A stretch of 47,048 nucleotides of DNA, from the NCBI GenBank assembly GCA_013286075.1, contig JABDGJ010000001.1, positions 27,973 through 75,020 of the forward strand. Direction: 5' to 3'. Positions 17,313-26,226 of the stretch are shown here, in pieces. Position 1 is the stretch's first letter, and every line of letters starts with the position of its first letter. The notes below the pieces were generated by a model. It saw only the letters and a program-made list of their open reading frames with translations. It searched no databases and had not been told where the DNA came from. The DNA comes from Chlamydiota bacterium (GTDB taxonomy: Bacteria > Chlamydiota > Chlamydiia > Chlamydiales > Parachlamydiaceae). Position numbers and translations under genes: made by a program.

Positions 17313-18311
17313 TCATTTTATTGTATCGCAAAAGGCTTGAAGTAACTTCGTCGCGTCCACTTTTATTGCGATCTCGACAGGAAAACCATTTTCAGAGAAA
17401 AACGTTTTTCCACAATCAGGACCCTGCGCTGTAATGACATCGATCTCATATCTTTCGAAATATGCTAAAGAAGGATCAGTGAGAATTTCTGCAGCGATAA
17501 CATCCCAAAAGTAAAATCCATCAAGGGCAATCCATGGCAAAATGCCGTTTAACAAACTTAAGAAAAATTCTCCTTTTCGTGTGTTTATATGGGTTTTTTT
17601 GACCTTTTCATAAAAAGACATTGTTAAAGGAACATGATTGGTTACATCAAGAGGAATAAGATAAATAGGGATACCACTTTCCATCACAACTTTTGCTGCT
17701 TTGGGATCAGCAAAAATATTCCATTCAGCTACACTATCTTTAATAATAGAGAGGTTTCCAGGAACATTAAATGCTCCTCCCATGATATAGATCTTGTTGA
17801 TTTTCTGAAAAAGATCGGGATGTTTAAAAAAAAGTTCGGCCAGATTTGTTAATGGTCCCAATGCTAAAAAGGTGATTTTTTCAGGAGAAGCATTTATTTT
17901 TGCCGCCAATAATTCTACTGCATTGCATTCATAAGAGAGGTTGATATTCTCATTCACAAAATCTTTGATTTTCTCTGAAATTGAATCAACGCTCGAACGC
18001 CAATCTTCTGGGAAAAGATGACCCCCTTCGAAAGGTTGCTCTCTCCCATAAGCTGTAGGTATATTCTTGTTTAAAAAGGCAAGAAGTAGTCGTATATTTT
18101 CTAAACCTTTCTCTGGGTGAGCAAGCCCCGTACCCGTGATTGTAATTGCCTTAACATCAACTTCTGGCTTATTTACAAGGCTCATGATTGCCATGAGATC
18201 ATCGTAACCAACATCTGTATCAATAATAACAGACTGTTTTGCGCAAAGAATGCTACTACAAAGAAGTAATAAAAAAAGAATCGCGTTAGTAGAACGGTGT
18301 ATAGTCAGCAT
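17313..18311 (-). CDS. Secreted inosine-uridine preferring nucleoside hydrolase
   Basis: After a signal peptide (LFLLLLCSSILCA) the mature protein begins with the family signature IIDTDVGYDDLMAIM, the Ca2+/ribose-binding Asp cluster. Later it has FLALGPLTNLAELF, MGGAF and EWNIFADPKAAKVV, all typical of IunH enzymes, which split nucleosides into base and ribose. The length (332 aa) matches the family plus a signal. Intracellular parasites use such enzymes for purine salvage, and export suggests that host nucleosides are the substrate. A 16-bp near-palindrome sits directly before the start codon. The gene is monocistronic. Confidence 0.9.
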   Translation of the reverse strand: MLTIHRSTNAILFLLLLCSSILCAKQSVIIDTDVGYDDLMAIMSLVNKPEVDVKAITITGTGLAHPEKGLENIRLLLAFLNKNIPTAYGREQPFEGGHLFPEDWRSSVDSISEKIKDFVNENINLSYECNAVELLAAKINASPEKITFLALGPLTNLAELFFKHPDLFQKINKIYIMGGAFNVPGNLSIIKDSVAEWNIFADPKAAKVVMESGIPIYLIPLDVTNHVPLTMSFYEKVKKTHINTRKGEFFLSLLNGILPWIALDGFYFWDVIAAEILTDPSLAYFERYEIDVITAQGPDCGKTFFSENGFPVEIAIKVDATKLLQAFCDTIK

Positions 18312-18315
18312 AGGA

Positions 18316-18331
18316 TTGCACCATGGTGTAA
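18316..18331. promoter_or_regulatory. Near-palindrome over the nucleoside hydrolase start region
   Basis: TTGCACCATGGTGTAA is a 16-bp palindrome with one mismatched pair, 4 bp upstream of the start codon, where the ribosome-binding site would be. A related TTGCACC plus ACCATGGTG occurs near 6623-6650 upstream of another secreted hydrolase. It may be an operator; this is tentative. Confidence 0.35.
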
Positions 18332-18346
18332 TTTATGAACATCTAA

Positions 18347-18440
18347 ATCATAAATAAAAACTTCAAATTCTGTCAGTTAAAAGTTCTGAACTCGTCCAGC
18401 CGCCTCCATCTTTTTCCAATTCGTATGAGTAAACTTGATT
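18347..18440 (+). repeat. Dispersed repeat, copy C
   Basis: It contains AAATAAAAACTT, AAAAGTTCTGAACTCGTCCA, GCCGCC, CTTTTT and TATGAGTAAA in the same order as copies A and B. It lies upstream of the minus-strand nucleoside hydrolase. No coding function is visible. Confidence 0.65.
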
Positions 18441-18487
18441 TTTCAAACTTTTCAAGTTGAGTTTTGTCGGTTAGTGACGCTGTGTGG

Positions 18488-19093
18488 CTAAATTTCTGAT
18501 TTTATTTTAGAAAAAAATAGATAACCTAAACTTAATAAAACGTAAATATTCAAGCATTCGCCAGCTATGCCCATGATGCTCTTTAAGAAATTTTTTGTTA
18601 TATTTTTACTCCCATGAAAGTCAACCTGGCTTATTCGTTGTGAACCTAACATTTTTGCACCGGCCAAATAAATAGCGGAAGTGAAAGGAAAAATAGCAAT
18701 TGGTAAGGGTATAGTATATTCCCCTTGTCTTGACAGGGCTTCTGCAACTCCCATTGAACAAGTTAGCCCCCGTGTTAGAAGGCTATTTTTCTTGAGATCT
18801 CGAAGTTGCTTTGGGGTTACAGAAATGTAAAAACGAAAAAAAGGAAATCCATGTCCGGATTCGGACAACTTTATCATTCGATATAAATATCTTATTTTAA
18901 ATTGACGAAACAAAGTATATGAGCGTGCTTTTATTTCTAATTCAGCGTGTCCGAGGAAAGGAAAACCTCTTTGAGATGGATAATAAATATAAGAAACTAA
19001 TCCATCTATCTTATAAAGTTCGTTAAGAGGTAACGTTTTTTGAGGAAAATCATCGATTGATCCATCAGAAAAATTAGAAATAATTGGATTCAT
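18488..19093 (-). CDS. Orphan with His/Cys pair, possible permuted papain-like hydrolase
   Basis: The ATG at 19093 has AAGGA at 7-nt spacing. The 201-aa protein shows FPFLGHAELEI, then FRFYISVTPKQLRDL, then GLTCSMGVAEAL. A GH motif followed by a T-x-x-QL helix and a downstream Cys-containing helix resembles the circularly permuted NlpC/P60 or DUF4105-type layout, where His precedes Cys. The C-terminal 50 residues are hydrophobic (LNIYVLLSLGYLFF) and may anchor it to a membrane. The assignment rests on motif order alone, and the usual N before C is absent, so it remains tentative. Confidence 0.6.
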   Translation of the reverse strand: MNPIISNFSDGSIDDFPQKTLPLNELYKIDGLVSYIYYPSQRGFPFLGHAELEIKARSYTLFRQFKIRYLYRMIKLSESGHGFPFFRFYISVTPKQLRDLKKNSLLTRGLTCSMGVAEALSRQGEYTIPLPIAIFPFTSAIYLAGAKMLGSQRISQVDFHGSKNITKNFLKSIMGIAGECLNIYVLLSLGYLFFSKIKSEI

Positions 19094-19251
19094 ATTAATT
19101 CCTTACCCGCTGGTCATCGAATTCCCAGCTGCCCTACATTTTCATCTTCTTGCTTATACATATTCTTAAACGGCATTTTATTTACGCAACTCATTCTCAC
19201 AACAAAAACATAGCATTTTACTTTTCTTCTTTGATTTCGATGTGGAGATCT

Positions 19252-20538
19252 TTAAAGTTTTGATCTTCTTATTTCTTCATAGGCTTGTATTTCTTTTCCT
19301 ACACGAATTCCTGATTCTAAAGCACCATTCATGGATGAAAATTTATCACTCGTATGCTCACCCGCAAAATGCATTCTTCCCTCCACTTTTCTCAAAGAAT
19401 TTTGTAGTTCCTTCCTATTTGTTGAAAAATAGGAGTATCCTTCTTTCGAAACATGTGCGTAATATTCAGCTAATTTCGGATCCCATTTTGGATAGAGTTT
19501 AGAAAGGGCTTCATCAATAGATCTTTTCCACTCGCCAACAGATGAAAATAACTTCTCGGCCTGATGTCCTACCAAGCTTATACTTAGAACAGTTTTTTTA
19601 TGAGGATCAATTTGAAATAACGTTTGTTCTCTAAACCAACCTAGACAATCAGAAAATAAAAAAACTCCTCCTCGAGGCGGAATACCAAAAATTGCTGAAG
19701 GTGCGATAATTGAAATACGAGCACATAAAGTATAGGGAATGTTTTGAATAGCTGATTGCTTTTCTAGGGAAAGTGGAGGGCTGATTTCAATTTTCCTAAT
19801 TTCTGGGAGAGGAATAGCAAAGATTACTCTCCTTGCTTCAATTGTGAATCTCTCACCTGTTAGAATACACTTGTCCTTTAAGTGTTCTATTTTTTGCACC
19901 CGATAATTAAAAAGAAAATTCTCTTTCAGTTGTTTGGCAAATGCCTGAGGTAATTGATCATTTCCCCCTTGTATAGCATAAAAAGAGGTTGAGTTGTCGT
20001 ATTGCTTTAAAAAAGCTAGGGCGGCATGTGTTGAATTTATTTCAAAGCCATTCCCTAGTAATCCAACCAGTGTATTAGCTTGTAACCATTCAATAGCATT
20101 TTCAGAAGCCCCTACAAATTGCAAAGCATCTCTTAGAGGCATATCTTCGGATATTTTTTCTAGTTTTTCACGATAACTGTTCAACAACAAGTAGAGAGGG
20201 AGTTCTTGTTCCTTGCCTTTAAGGAAATGACCTTTCTCACTTATTTTTCCAGTCCAATCTTTAAACCAGAAAATTCTTTCCATTTGAGTATGCTTTATGA
20301 TAGGAAGTGCAAATCGGTGAATATAATCCCATAAAGGTTGCTCGCCATCTCCAAAAGAAAAGGGGCCTAATTCAAAATGTGTATTATCTGGTAAATGATA
20401 AGTTAATACTCTTCCTCCAACTCGACTTTCTGCTTCTATAACTTTAACATTATAGCCTTGAGATTTAAGAGAATCTGCAGCAGCTAAACCTGCTAGTCCC
20501 GCTCCAATTATAGCGACTTCACACAAGAGATTGGTCAT
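19252..20538 (-). CDS. FAD-dependent amine oxidase
   Basis: The N-terminus has the dinucleotide-binding fold AIIGAGLAGLAAADSLKSQG, with the acidic residue of VIEAESRVGGR, the flavin monoamine oxidase signature. The C-terminus has the second FAD contact, MHFAGEHTSDKFSSMNGALE, with an ESG following. Length (428 aa) is normal. Such enzymes oxidise primary or polyamines, or in some lineages amino acids or protoporphyrinogen. No signal peptide is present, so it is cytoplasmic. It is divergent from the His-rich peptide operon at 20690, and their promoters share the 150-bp gap. Confidence 0.9.
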   Translation of the reverse strand: MTNLLCEVAIIGAGLAGLAAADSLKSQGYNVKVIEAESRVGGRVLTYHLPDNTHFELGPFSFGDGEQPLWDYIHRFALPIIKHTQMERIFWFKDWTGKISEKGHFLKGKEQELPLYLLLNSYREKLEKISEDMPLRDALQFVGASENAIEWLQANTLVGLLGNGFEINSTHAALAFLKQYDNSTSFYAIQGGNDQLPQAFAKQLKENFLFNYRVQKIEHLKDKCILTGERFTIEARRVIFAIPLPEIRKIEISPPLSLEKQSAIQNIPYTLCARISIIAPSAIFGIPPRGGVFLFSDCLGWFREQTLFQIDPHKKTVLSISLVGHQAEKLFSSVGEWKRSIDEALSKLYPKWDPKLAEYYAHVSKEGYSYFSTNRKELQNSLRKVEGRMHFAGEHTSDKFSSMNGALESGIRVGKEIQAYEEIRRSKL

Positions 20539-20609
20539 AAGCCTGAACCTAAAGAAATAGGTTTTTTAGTTTACATTAGTTAGGGCGTATCGTCAATTGA
20601 TAATAAACC

Positions 20610-20637
20610 TTGCTTTAAATTCACAAACAGATATAAT
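20610..20637 (+). promoter_or_regulatory. Sigma70-type promoter for the His-rich peptide and operon
   Basis: TTGCTT (20610-20615) and TATAAT (20632-20637) are separated by 16 bp. Transcription would start near 20644, giving a leader of about 45 nt with a small TGGG/CCCA hairpin before the peptide start at 20690. Confidence 0.6.
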
Positions 20638-20689
20638 TCGTTTACATGGGTGAATTTTGCCCAAGTGAAAAATCATACAGGAGAATGAT

Positions 20690-20821
20690 ATGAAAACCAA
20701 ACAACTTGACTATGGCGCCCGGTCATGTCCAGCGCAATCCAATCGTTATCTTAATTCTTTGTCTATCTTTGCTCTTTCCATCCATCATTCTTCTCATCAT
20801 CACGAGCATCTAGCTCATTAA
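20690..20821 (+). CDS. 43-aa His-rich peptide, function unknown
   Basis: An ATG with an excellent Shine-Dalgarno (CAGGAGAATGAT) and a good promoter 50 bp upstream starts a 43-residue peptide. It begins MKTKQLDYGARSCPAQSNRY, continues LNSLSIFALS and ends IHHSSHHHEHLAH, with seven His in the last 13 residues. It heads the operon of the 21012 gene, permease, DUF917 and hydantoinase-like protein. Three readings are open: a ribosomally made modified-peptide precursor, a metal-binding peptide, or an attenuation leader peptide sensing histidine like hisL. The gap to the next gene (190 nt) has no clear terminator, which weakens the attenuation idea. It is too short for routine gene finders. Confidence 0.55.
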   Translation: MKTKQLDYGARSCPAQSNRYLNSLSIFALSIHHSSHHHEHLAH

Positions 20822-21011
20822 TTGTTTCCTTTAAATTTTTATTTTGATTTCTGAATTAGTTCTATTCGTTTGAGATTTTTTTCTTTCTCGCGAATTCGCA
20901 TCTTATTCAGAATAAGTTACTTATAATTAAAAACATTTACGTTCTTTTTTGCGCGCGTATTTTCAAACTTGCATGCGCTTGAAAAAGACAAAAACTTTAT
21001 TTGAGGATTTT

Positions 21012-22316
21012 ATGAATAATTTAGTCGTTACTCCAAAGCGCTTTTTAAGTGAATTATTGCCTTATGATACTTCCACTAAAATGAATGGGAGTTTAAGGAC
21101 AAGCCTTAAAGAATATAGCTTGCTTTTAGAAGCAATGGGACAAGCAATTACTGCTTTACAGAGCAGTCGTTTTGAACAATTTGATGCTGTCGTTGGCGAG
21201 AATGCATGTCAAATTCGTGCCGTAAAAATCGCTATGACTACTCAAAAGTGTTTTGAGTCTGTCAAATCAATCCAAGCTCAGATCACCAATTCAAAGCTTA
21301 AGATTGAAACGTTATCTACATCCCTTGAGCCCCTTATGAGAAGAGGGACATCATTGCAAAGTTTACTAGAACAAGAGGAGGAGATGGATGTTGCTTTAAC
21401 ATCGGATGAATTGTTCTTGTTTGAATCTTTCCTTCTTTCAGTAGCAAAAATTGTCAAACCTGCAAAGGTCTCGTCTCCTTTATGTAGAAATGACGCAGCT
21501 GATCCCAAAAAATTAAAACAGTTTGGAGCGGATATATCAACAAGCTTTACGGAGAATCTTCTGCGAAAAGTGCGTCAACTTCTATCAGCAGCTTCAGTAG
21601 CCTTTGTTCAGGAACAAGCAAAATTTTTAAAAGATGAGCAATTAGAGAAAATGTGCTCCGAAGATTTTATTGTAACCTATAATAGCTGGCCATGCATTCC
21701 AATGTTTTGGACTTATAAAACCCTTCTTTTAGCTGCCCAAAAGAAAGGAATTCCACTCGTTATTTATGCAAAATTTTTAGCTAAGGACAAGGAGTATGGC
21801 ATCGTTGATGAAGATTGTATTGTTTTCCAACCAACCGTTGGAAATCAAGGTTCATTTTATGAGGAGTCGGTTCCTTATCCGAGTGATTTAGCGAAAGCTG
21901 CCATTTTTGTTCAAGGAGTAGTTTGTGCAAATACCGATTTATTACCTTCTAACAGTCAATGGAGAAAGACCATCACAACTCAAAAACTAGACGTTATTTT
22001 AGCTGGAGCTGCTGATCACAGGCAATATCCAAATCCTGAAGGAGACCGTCTGATCAAAGAGTTGAATGACGGTGAATTAGAACGCTATAAAAAAATGTCC
22101 AGAAGTGAAGGCTATGCATTAGAAAACCCCAGTATGTTTTTTATACAACACGTTTATCCAGCAACTATTGGAAGTATGCCTCAATTGATTCAAAAAGCGA
22201 AGCTGTTGGCAGAAAAAGTTATTTGCTCTTTTTTACCTGAACGATCAATTCCAGAATGGCCCGAAAGAGCTGTGACTCAAATCATGTATTATCTTGAAGA
22301 TGAAGGAAAGATATAA
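21012..22316 (+). CDS. Orphan, first large gene of the hydantoinase-like operon
   Basis: I chose the ATG at 21012 because TTGAGGA lies just upstream; the frame also reaches a TTG at 20949. The 434-aa product has no signal peptide or membrane segment. Residues about 20-140 are helical and likely coiled-coil (SIQAQITNSKLKIETLSTSL). The C-terminal half is a soluble alpha/beta-looking domain with FIVTYNSWPCIPMFWTYKT, IVFQPTVGNQGSFYEES and LAGAADHRQYPNPEGDRL. I recognise no family. The TAA overlaps the ATG of the permease by one base, so it is translationally coupled and probably works on the same substrate as the downstream genes. Confidence 0.75.
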   Translation: MNNLVVTPKRFLSELLPYDTSTKMNGSLRTSLKEYSLLLEAMGQAITALQSSRFEQFDAVVGENACQIRAVKIAMTTQKCFESVKSIQAQITNSKLKIETLSTSLEPLMRRGTSLQSLLEQEEEMDVALTSDELFLFESFLLSVAKIVKPAKVSSPLCRNDAADPKKLKQFGADISTSFTENLLRKVRQLLSAASVAFVQEQAKFLKDEQLEKMCSEDFIVTYNSWPCIPMFWTYKTLLLAAQKKGIPLVIYAKFLAKDKEYGIVDEDCIVFQPTVGNQGSFYEESVPYPSDLAKAAIFVQGVVCANTDLLPSNSQWRKTITTQKLDVILAGAADHRQYPNPEGDRLIKELNDGELERYKKMSRSEGYALENPSMFFIQHVYPATIGSMPQLIQKAKLLAEKVICSFLPERSIPEWPERAVTQIMYYLEDEGKI

Positions 22317-23542
22317 TGGATCAAACAATTGTAAAAAAACAATCATGGTGGCAGCTCTTGAGTATTCAGGCGGGAGGGACAATTTGTCTCCCCGTTATCA
22401 TGGTAGGTCAACTTGTCTGCCAAAAATTTGGATGGCTTGCAGCATTGCTTGGCGTCGGTCTTGGAAATGCATTTTTATTGGTCATTGGTTATGTACTCGC
22501 TTCATTGAGTACATATCGACCTCAAAGTACAGTCCAACATGCGGTTAGTTATTTTGGGAATCAAGGTAGGCTTCTATTTGCTTCTTTAATGATATTTTCG
22601 ATGTTGGGATGGTTTGGCATTCAACTTAATGTGATGAGCCTTAGCGGTGAGCAACTCTTAAATATGTTAGGAATCACTATTCCTTCCCTTTTTCTTAACA
22701 TAGGTATCGGGATAGTACTTGGTAGCGTAATGTGCTTCGGCATGAAGGCAATGAAATGGTTATCTTATTTTAGTGCACCCTTATTAGGGATCACCCTTTG
22801 TTACGCTCTGTTCTCTGCTGAAGGATCCATTCCCATGGCAGCGCCCTTAACAATCTCTTGGCTTGGGGGACTTTCCTTAATAATAGGGGCCAACATTGCT
22901 GCGGTTATAGATTTACCTACATTTTTTAGGCATGCCCAATCTAGCAAAGATGCACAAATCTGTATCCTATTGCTCTATGGATTGGTAGTCCCCTTTATTG
23001 AAGTAGTGGGAATCTATCTCTCCGCTGTTACAGGTGGAAATTCAATTTTAGAAGTCTTGCAAACAGGGCATGGAACACTATGGGTAATGTGGATTAGCTG
23101 TTTTGTTCTGTTGTCAGGGTGGGCAACTAATAATGCTAATCTTTATTCAGCTATTACTTCTTCGTATTCATTGCCTGGGCAACTTACCCCGACTATGCGA
23201 ACAGTAGCCTTAGGAGTAATAGGAATAGTTGTTGCTTGCTTCAATCCCTTGGGAAATATTGAAGATGTCCTTGATCTGCTTAGTGTGACTATAGGAGGGA
23301 TGGGTGCGGTAGTTCTTTCTAGCTACCTTTTGGAAAGAAGCAGCCTAAAATATATAAACATCCCTTGGATCTCAATTTTGAGTTGGTTGATAGGTATTTC
23401 CATCGGAATTTCTTCTTCATTTTTCCACTGGTTTATTACAGGCGTTCCTGCATTTGATGCATTCATGGCATCTTTATTAACACAATTTATTTTAAATACT
23501 ATTTATCAAAGGAAAGAAACTTATGAAACAATTGACAATTGA
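22316..23542 (+). CDS. Cytosine permease-like (NCS1) transporter
   Basis: The 408-aa protein has about twelve hydrophobic segments and the N-terminal GGTICLPVIMVGQL expected in the CodB/cytosine permease branch of the NCS1 family. A long loop with STYRPQSTVQHAVSYFGNQG follows the second segment. These carriers import nucleobases, hydantoins or allantoin with a cation. It overlaps the preceding orphan by one base and the following DUF917 gene by 20 bp. The partner genes suggest that the substrate is a hydantoin-like or other cyclic amide rather than cytosine. Confidence 0.85.
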   Translation: MDQTIVKKQSWWQLLSIQAGGTICLPVIMVGQLVCQKFGWLAALLGVGLGNAFLLVIGYVLASLSTYRPQSTVQHAVSYFGNQGRLLFASLMIFSMLGWFGIQLNVMSLSGEQLLNMLGITIPSLFLNIGIGIVLGSVMCFGMKAMKWLSYFSAPLLGITLCYALFSAEGSIPMAAPLTISWLGGLSLIIGANIAAVIDLPTFFRHAQSSKDAQICILLLYGLVVPFIEVVGIYLSAVTGGNSILEVLQTGHGTLWVMWISCFVLLSGWATNNANLYSAITSSYSLPGQLTPTMRTVALGVIGIVVACFNPLGNIEDVLDLLSVTIGGMGAVVLSSYLLERSSLKYINIPWISILSWLIGISIGISSSFFHWFITGVPAFDAFMASLLTQFILNTIYQRKETYETIDN

Positions 23543-24602
23543 TGACTTAGAGAACTTAAGTCTGGGAAGCGCCGTTTTGGGATCTGGAGGAGGAGGCGAT
23601 CCTTCCTACGCTCTTCTCATGACAAAGTTCCTCATAGAAAAGTACGGCCCTATAAACATCATCTCTGTAGAAGAACTCCAAGAAGATGATCTTATAGTAC
23701 CTCTCTCGATGATGGGAGCCCCGTTAATTAATATGGAGAGACTGCTAAGTGGGAGAGAACTGGATAATCTCTTACAAACAATTGAAGGAAGGTTGCAGCG
23801 CAAACCCACAGTTTTAATGGCTGCTGAGATGGGAGGTGCTAATGCATTTACTCCGCTCATAATCGCTGCCAAATCCAGACTTCCAGTTTTAGATGCAGAT
23901 ATGATCGGCAGGGCTTTTCCAGAACTTCAAATGAGTAGTTGTTATTTAAAAAAACTCAAAGCAACACCTGCTGTAATGGCTGATTGTCTTGGGAACACTG
24001 CGGTAATAGAAGCGTCTGATGCCAAAACTTTGGAAAGAATTGCTAGATCTATAACTGTATCAATGGGCTCCAGCAGTGCAGTTGGCTTCTATCTCATGGG
24101 AGGAGCAGAAGTTCCAGGTGCAGTAGTGGCTGGCACACTCACTCAAGCTCTTGAATTGGGTGAAGCAATTACAAAAGCTCGAAAAGAAGGAATAGATCCG
24201 ATTCAAGCTCTCATTCATAGGTCAGGTGCTACGTTAATTGATAAAGGAACATTAATTGAAATAAACCAAGCCGTAACAGATGGTTTTTTACAAGGCTCAG
24301 TTGCAATTTTAAACGAAAATAAAAAAGTTAAAATTTTTTATCAAAATGAATATCTTTTAACGAAAAGCGGAGATAACATTCTTGCTTCCACTCCAGACTT
24401 GTTGGTACTTCTGGAAGAAAATAGTGGAACTCCACTTACAAGTGAAGCGCTTCGATATGGTCTTCAAGTCGTCTTAATCGCGATACCAGCTCCAGAAATT
24501 TGGCAAACAGTAGAAGGACTGGAACTAGTAGGTCCTCGTGTCTTTGGGTATGACATCGATTATCAACCGATTTCTCAACTTACTATGAACCTACTCCGGT
24601 AA
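23523..24602 (+). CDS. DUF917 family protein
   Basis: The N-terminus LSLGSAVLGSGGGGDPSYAL and the later MGGANAFTPLIIAAK, PVLDADMIGRAFPELQM are the typical conserved blocks of DUF917. Family proteins occur next to hydantoinase/oxoprolinase subunits and NCS1 permeases, as here, and are thought to take part in breakdown of cyclic amides, though the reaction is not established. AAAGGA precedes the start, which lies inside the permease gene. It should be cytoplasmic. Length (359 aa) is normal. Confidence 0.9.
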   Translation: MKQLTIDDLENLSLGSAVLGSGGGGDPSYALLMTKFLIEKYGPINIISVEELQEDDLIVPLSMMGAPLINMERLLSGRELDNLLQTIEGRLQRKPTVLMAAEMGGANAFTPLIIAAKSRLPVLDADMIGRAFPELQMSSCYLKKLKATPAVMADCLGNTAVIEASDAKTLERIARSITVSMGSSSAVGFYLMGGAEVPGAVVAGTLTQALELGEAITKARKEGIDPIQALIHRSGATLIDKGTLIEINQAVTDGFLQGSVAILNENKKVKIFYQNEYLLTKSGDNILASTPDLLVLLEENSGTPLTSEALRYGLQVVLIAIPAPEIWQTVEGLELVGPRVFGYDIDYQPISQLTMNLLR

Positions 24603-24606
24603 TTTT

Positions 24607-26172
24607 ATGAAAAACTCATACATCATTGGCGTAGACATTGGTGGAACAAACACCGATGCCGTTCTTGTAGATCAAAATGATAAAATCATTTGTTCAGTTA
24701 AAACGACTACAACAAATGATATTAGCCTTGGATTTTCAACTGCTTTGAAACAGTTGCTTGCGCAAACTGCAATCAATCCAGAAAATATCCAGGGTGTATT
24801 TCTAGGTACTACGCATGCTACAAATGCAATTTTACAGAAAAAAGATCTTTTTCGAGTTGGTGTTATTCGGATTGCAGGACAAAGACCAGAAGCTCTGCCT
24901 GTAGCATTTTCGTGGCCACAAGATCTCAAAGATGCTGTTATTGGGGGCTCGGAAACCATCAGTGGTGGTTTTGAGTGCCATGGCGGAGTCTTAACATCTC
25001 TTTGCAAAGAGGAAACTCGCCAGGCCATACAGCGACTTCTCGAAAAACAAGTGGATAGTATCGCCATTGTAGGTGTCTTTTCGCCTCTAAACGGTGATCA
25101 GGAACAAATCGTTTCAAATCTTGTCCGCGAAATGATTGGAGATCGTTTCCCTATATCAGTTTCGCACGAAATTGGTGGCATTGGATTTATTGAAAGGGAA
25201 AATTCAACTATCCTCAATGCCTCACTTAAACGTGTTATGCAGCAAGGTTTTTGTTCATTGCAAGCTGCTTGTCAAAAATTGAGCCTTCTTTGTCCTTTGA
25301 TGATTACTCAGAATGATGGAAGCTTAATTGAAATTGAAAGAGCCATTGATTATCCCGTTTTGACAATTTCAGCAGGACCTACCAACTCTTTTATTGGAGG
25401 TGCACGTTTGGCTGAATTGGAAAATGTGATTGTCGTAGATATAGGTGGGACTTCTACTGACGTGGGATTTGTGCGTGGCGGTTTTCCGATTCGGAGCTTA
25501 AATAAGTCAAATATTGGCGGTGTTTCCCTAAATTTTCCCATGCCTGATGTCTTATCAGTTGCCCTTGGAGGAGGTAGTATTATTCGCTTTAATTCCAATA
25601 AACCATTTATTGGGCCTACAAGCGTAGGAAAATTCTTGGCAACACAAGCTGTTAGCTTTGGAGGTAATGAATTGACTTTAACTGACGCGGCTCTTTTCAT
25701 GGGACATATTGAAATAGAACAATCTCAGCCCCTACAAAATTCTATAAATCTAGATCAAGCAGAGGCAGTTTTTAATCAAGTTAAAGAAAAAATAAAGGAA
25801 CTGATTCTAAAAATACGAGGAGAATACAAAGATACACCAATCGTTTTTGTAGGAGGTGGTTCAGCATTACTTCCTCCCCGCTTCTTTCAAGAAGAACACA
25901 AAATCCCTTCATTTTTCAATGTCGCTAACGCTTATGGAGCAGCTCTCGCTGAAATTTCAGGAACTATCGATACGATAGTCAGCTTACAAAATCGAAAGGA
26001 AATATTGGATGAGCTTTGTGAAAAGGCAAAACAAAAAGCGATCGATCGAGGTGCAAACGAGACTACTTTGCGATTGGTTGATCAGCAAATTATCCCCTAT
26101 TCCTATGTGCCAAATCAAATGGCACGCGTTATTATAAGATTTTCTGGGAAAAGAATGGTTTCCCGGCAATAG
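24607..26172 (+). CDS. Hydantoinase/oxoprolinase-like ATPase (HyuA type)
   Basis: Begins 4 bp after DUF917. The actin-like phosphate-1 motif IIGVDIGGTNTDAVLVD is at residues 5-21. Then come FLGTTHATNAIL and VVDIGGTSTDVGFV, the latter being the phosphate-2 loop at about residue 280, and FVGGGSALLP. This matches the N-terminal and central domains of HyuA, which couples ATP hydrolysis to ring opening of hydantoins, 5-oxoproline or related amides. At 521 aa it belongs to the shorter class found with DUF917 rather than the 680-aa HyuA with a HyuB partner. No HyuB is present nearby. Confidence 0.9.
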   Translation: MKNSYIIGVDIGGTNTDAVLVDQNDKIICSVKTTTTNDISLGFSTALKQLLAQTAINPENIQGVFLGTTHATNAILQKKDLFRVGVIRIAGQRPEALPVAFSWPQDLKDAVIGGSETISGGFECHGGVLTSLCKEETRQAIQRLLEKQVDSIAIVGVFSPLNGDQEQIVSNLVREMIGDRFPISVSHEIGGIGFIERENSTILNASLKRVMQQGFCSLQAACQKLSLLCPLMITQNDGSLIEIERAIDYPVLTISAGPTNSFIGGARLAELENVIVVDIGGTSTDVGFVRGGFPIRSLNKSNIGGVSLNFPMPDVLSVALGGGSIIRFNSNKPFIGPTSVGKFLATQAVSFGGNELTLTDAALFMGHIEIEQSQPLQNSINLDQAEAVFNQVKEKIKELILKIRGEYKDTPIVFVGGGSALLPPRFFQEEHKIPSFFNVANAYGAALAEISGTIDTIVSLQNRKEILDELCEKAKQKAIDRGANETTLRLVDQQIIPYSYVPNQMARVIIRFSGKRMVSRQ

Positions 26173-26226
26173 ATTACAATTGATGGTGGATATTCGGCTC
26201 CTTAATTTCAAAAAACAAGAGAACAT

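Noticed and set aside
20822..21011. Histidine-type attenuator after the His-rich peptide
   Set aside because: I could find only weak long-range pairing (20849-20856 with 20905-20912) and no stem directly followed by a T-run, so attenuation is not claimed.
25350..25700. Minus-strand ORF of 116 aa
   Set aside because: Antisense to the HyuA-like gene; composition is explained by the codon use of that gene.
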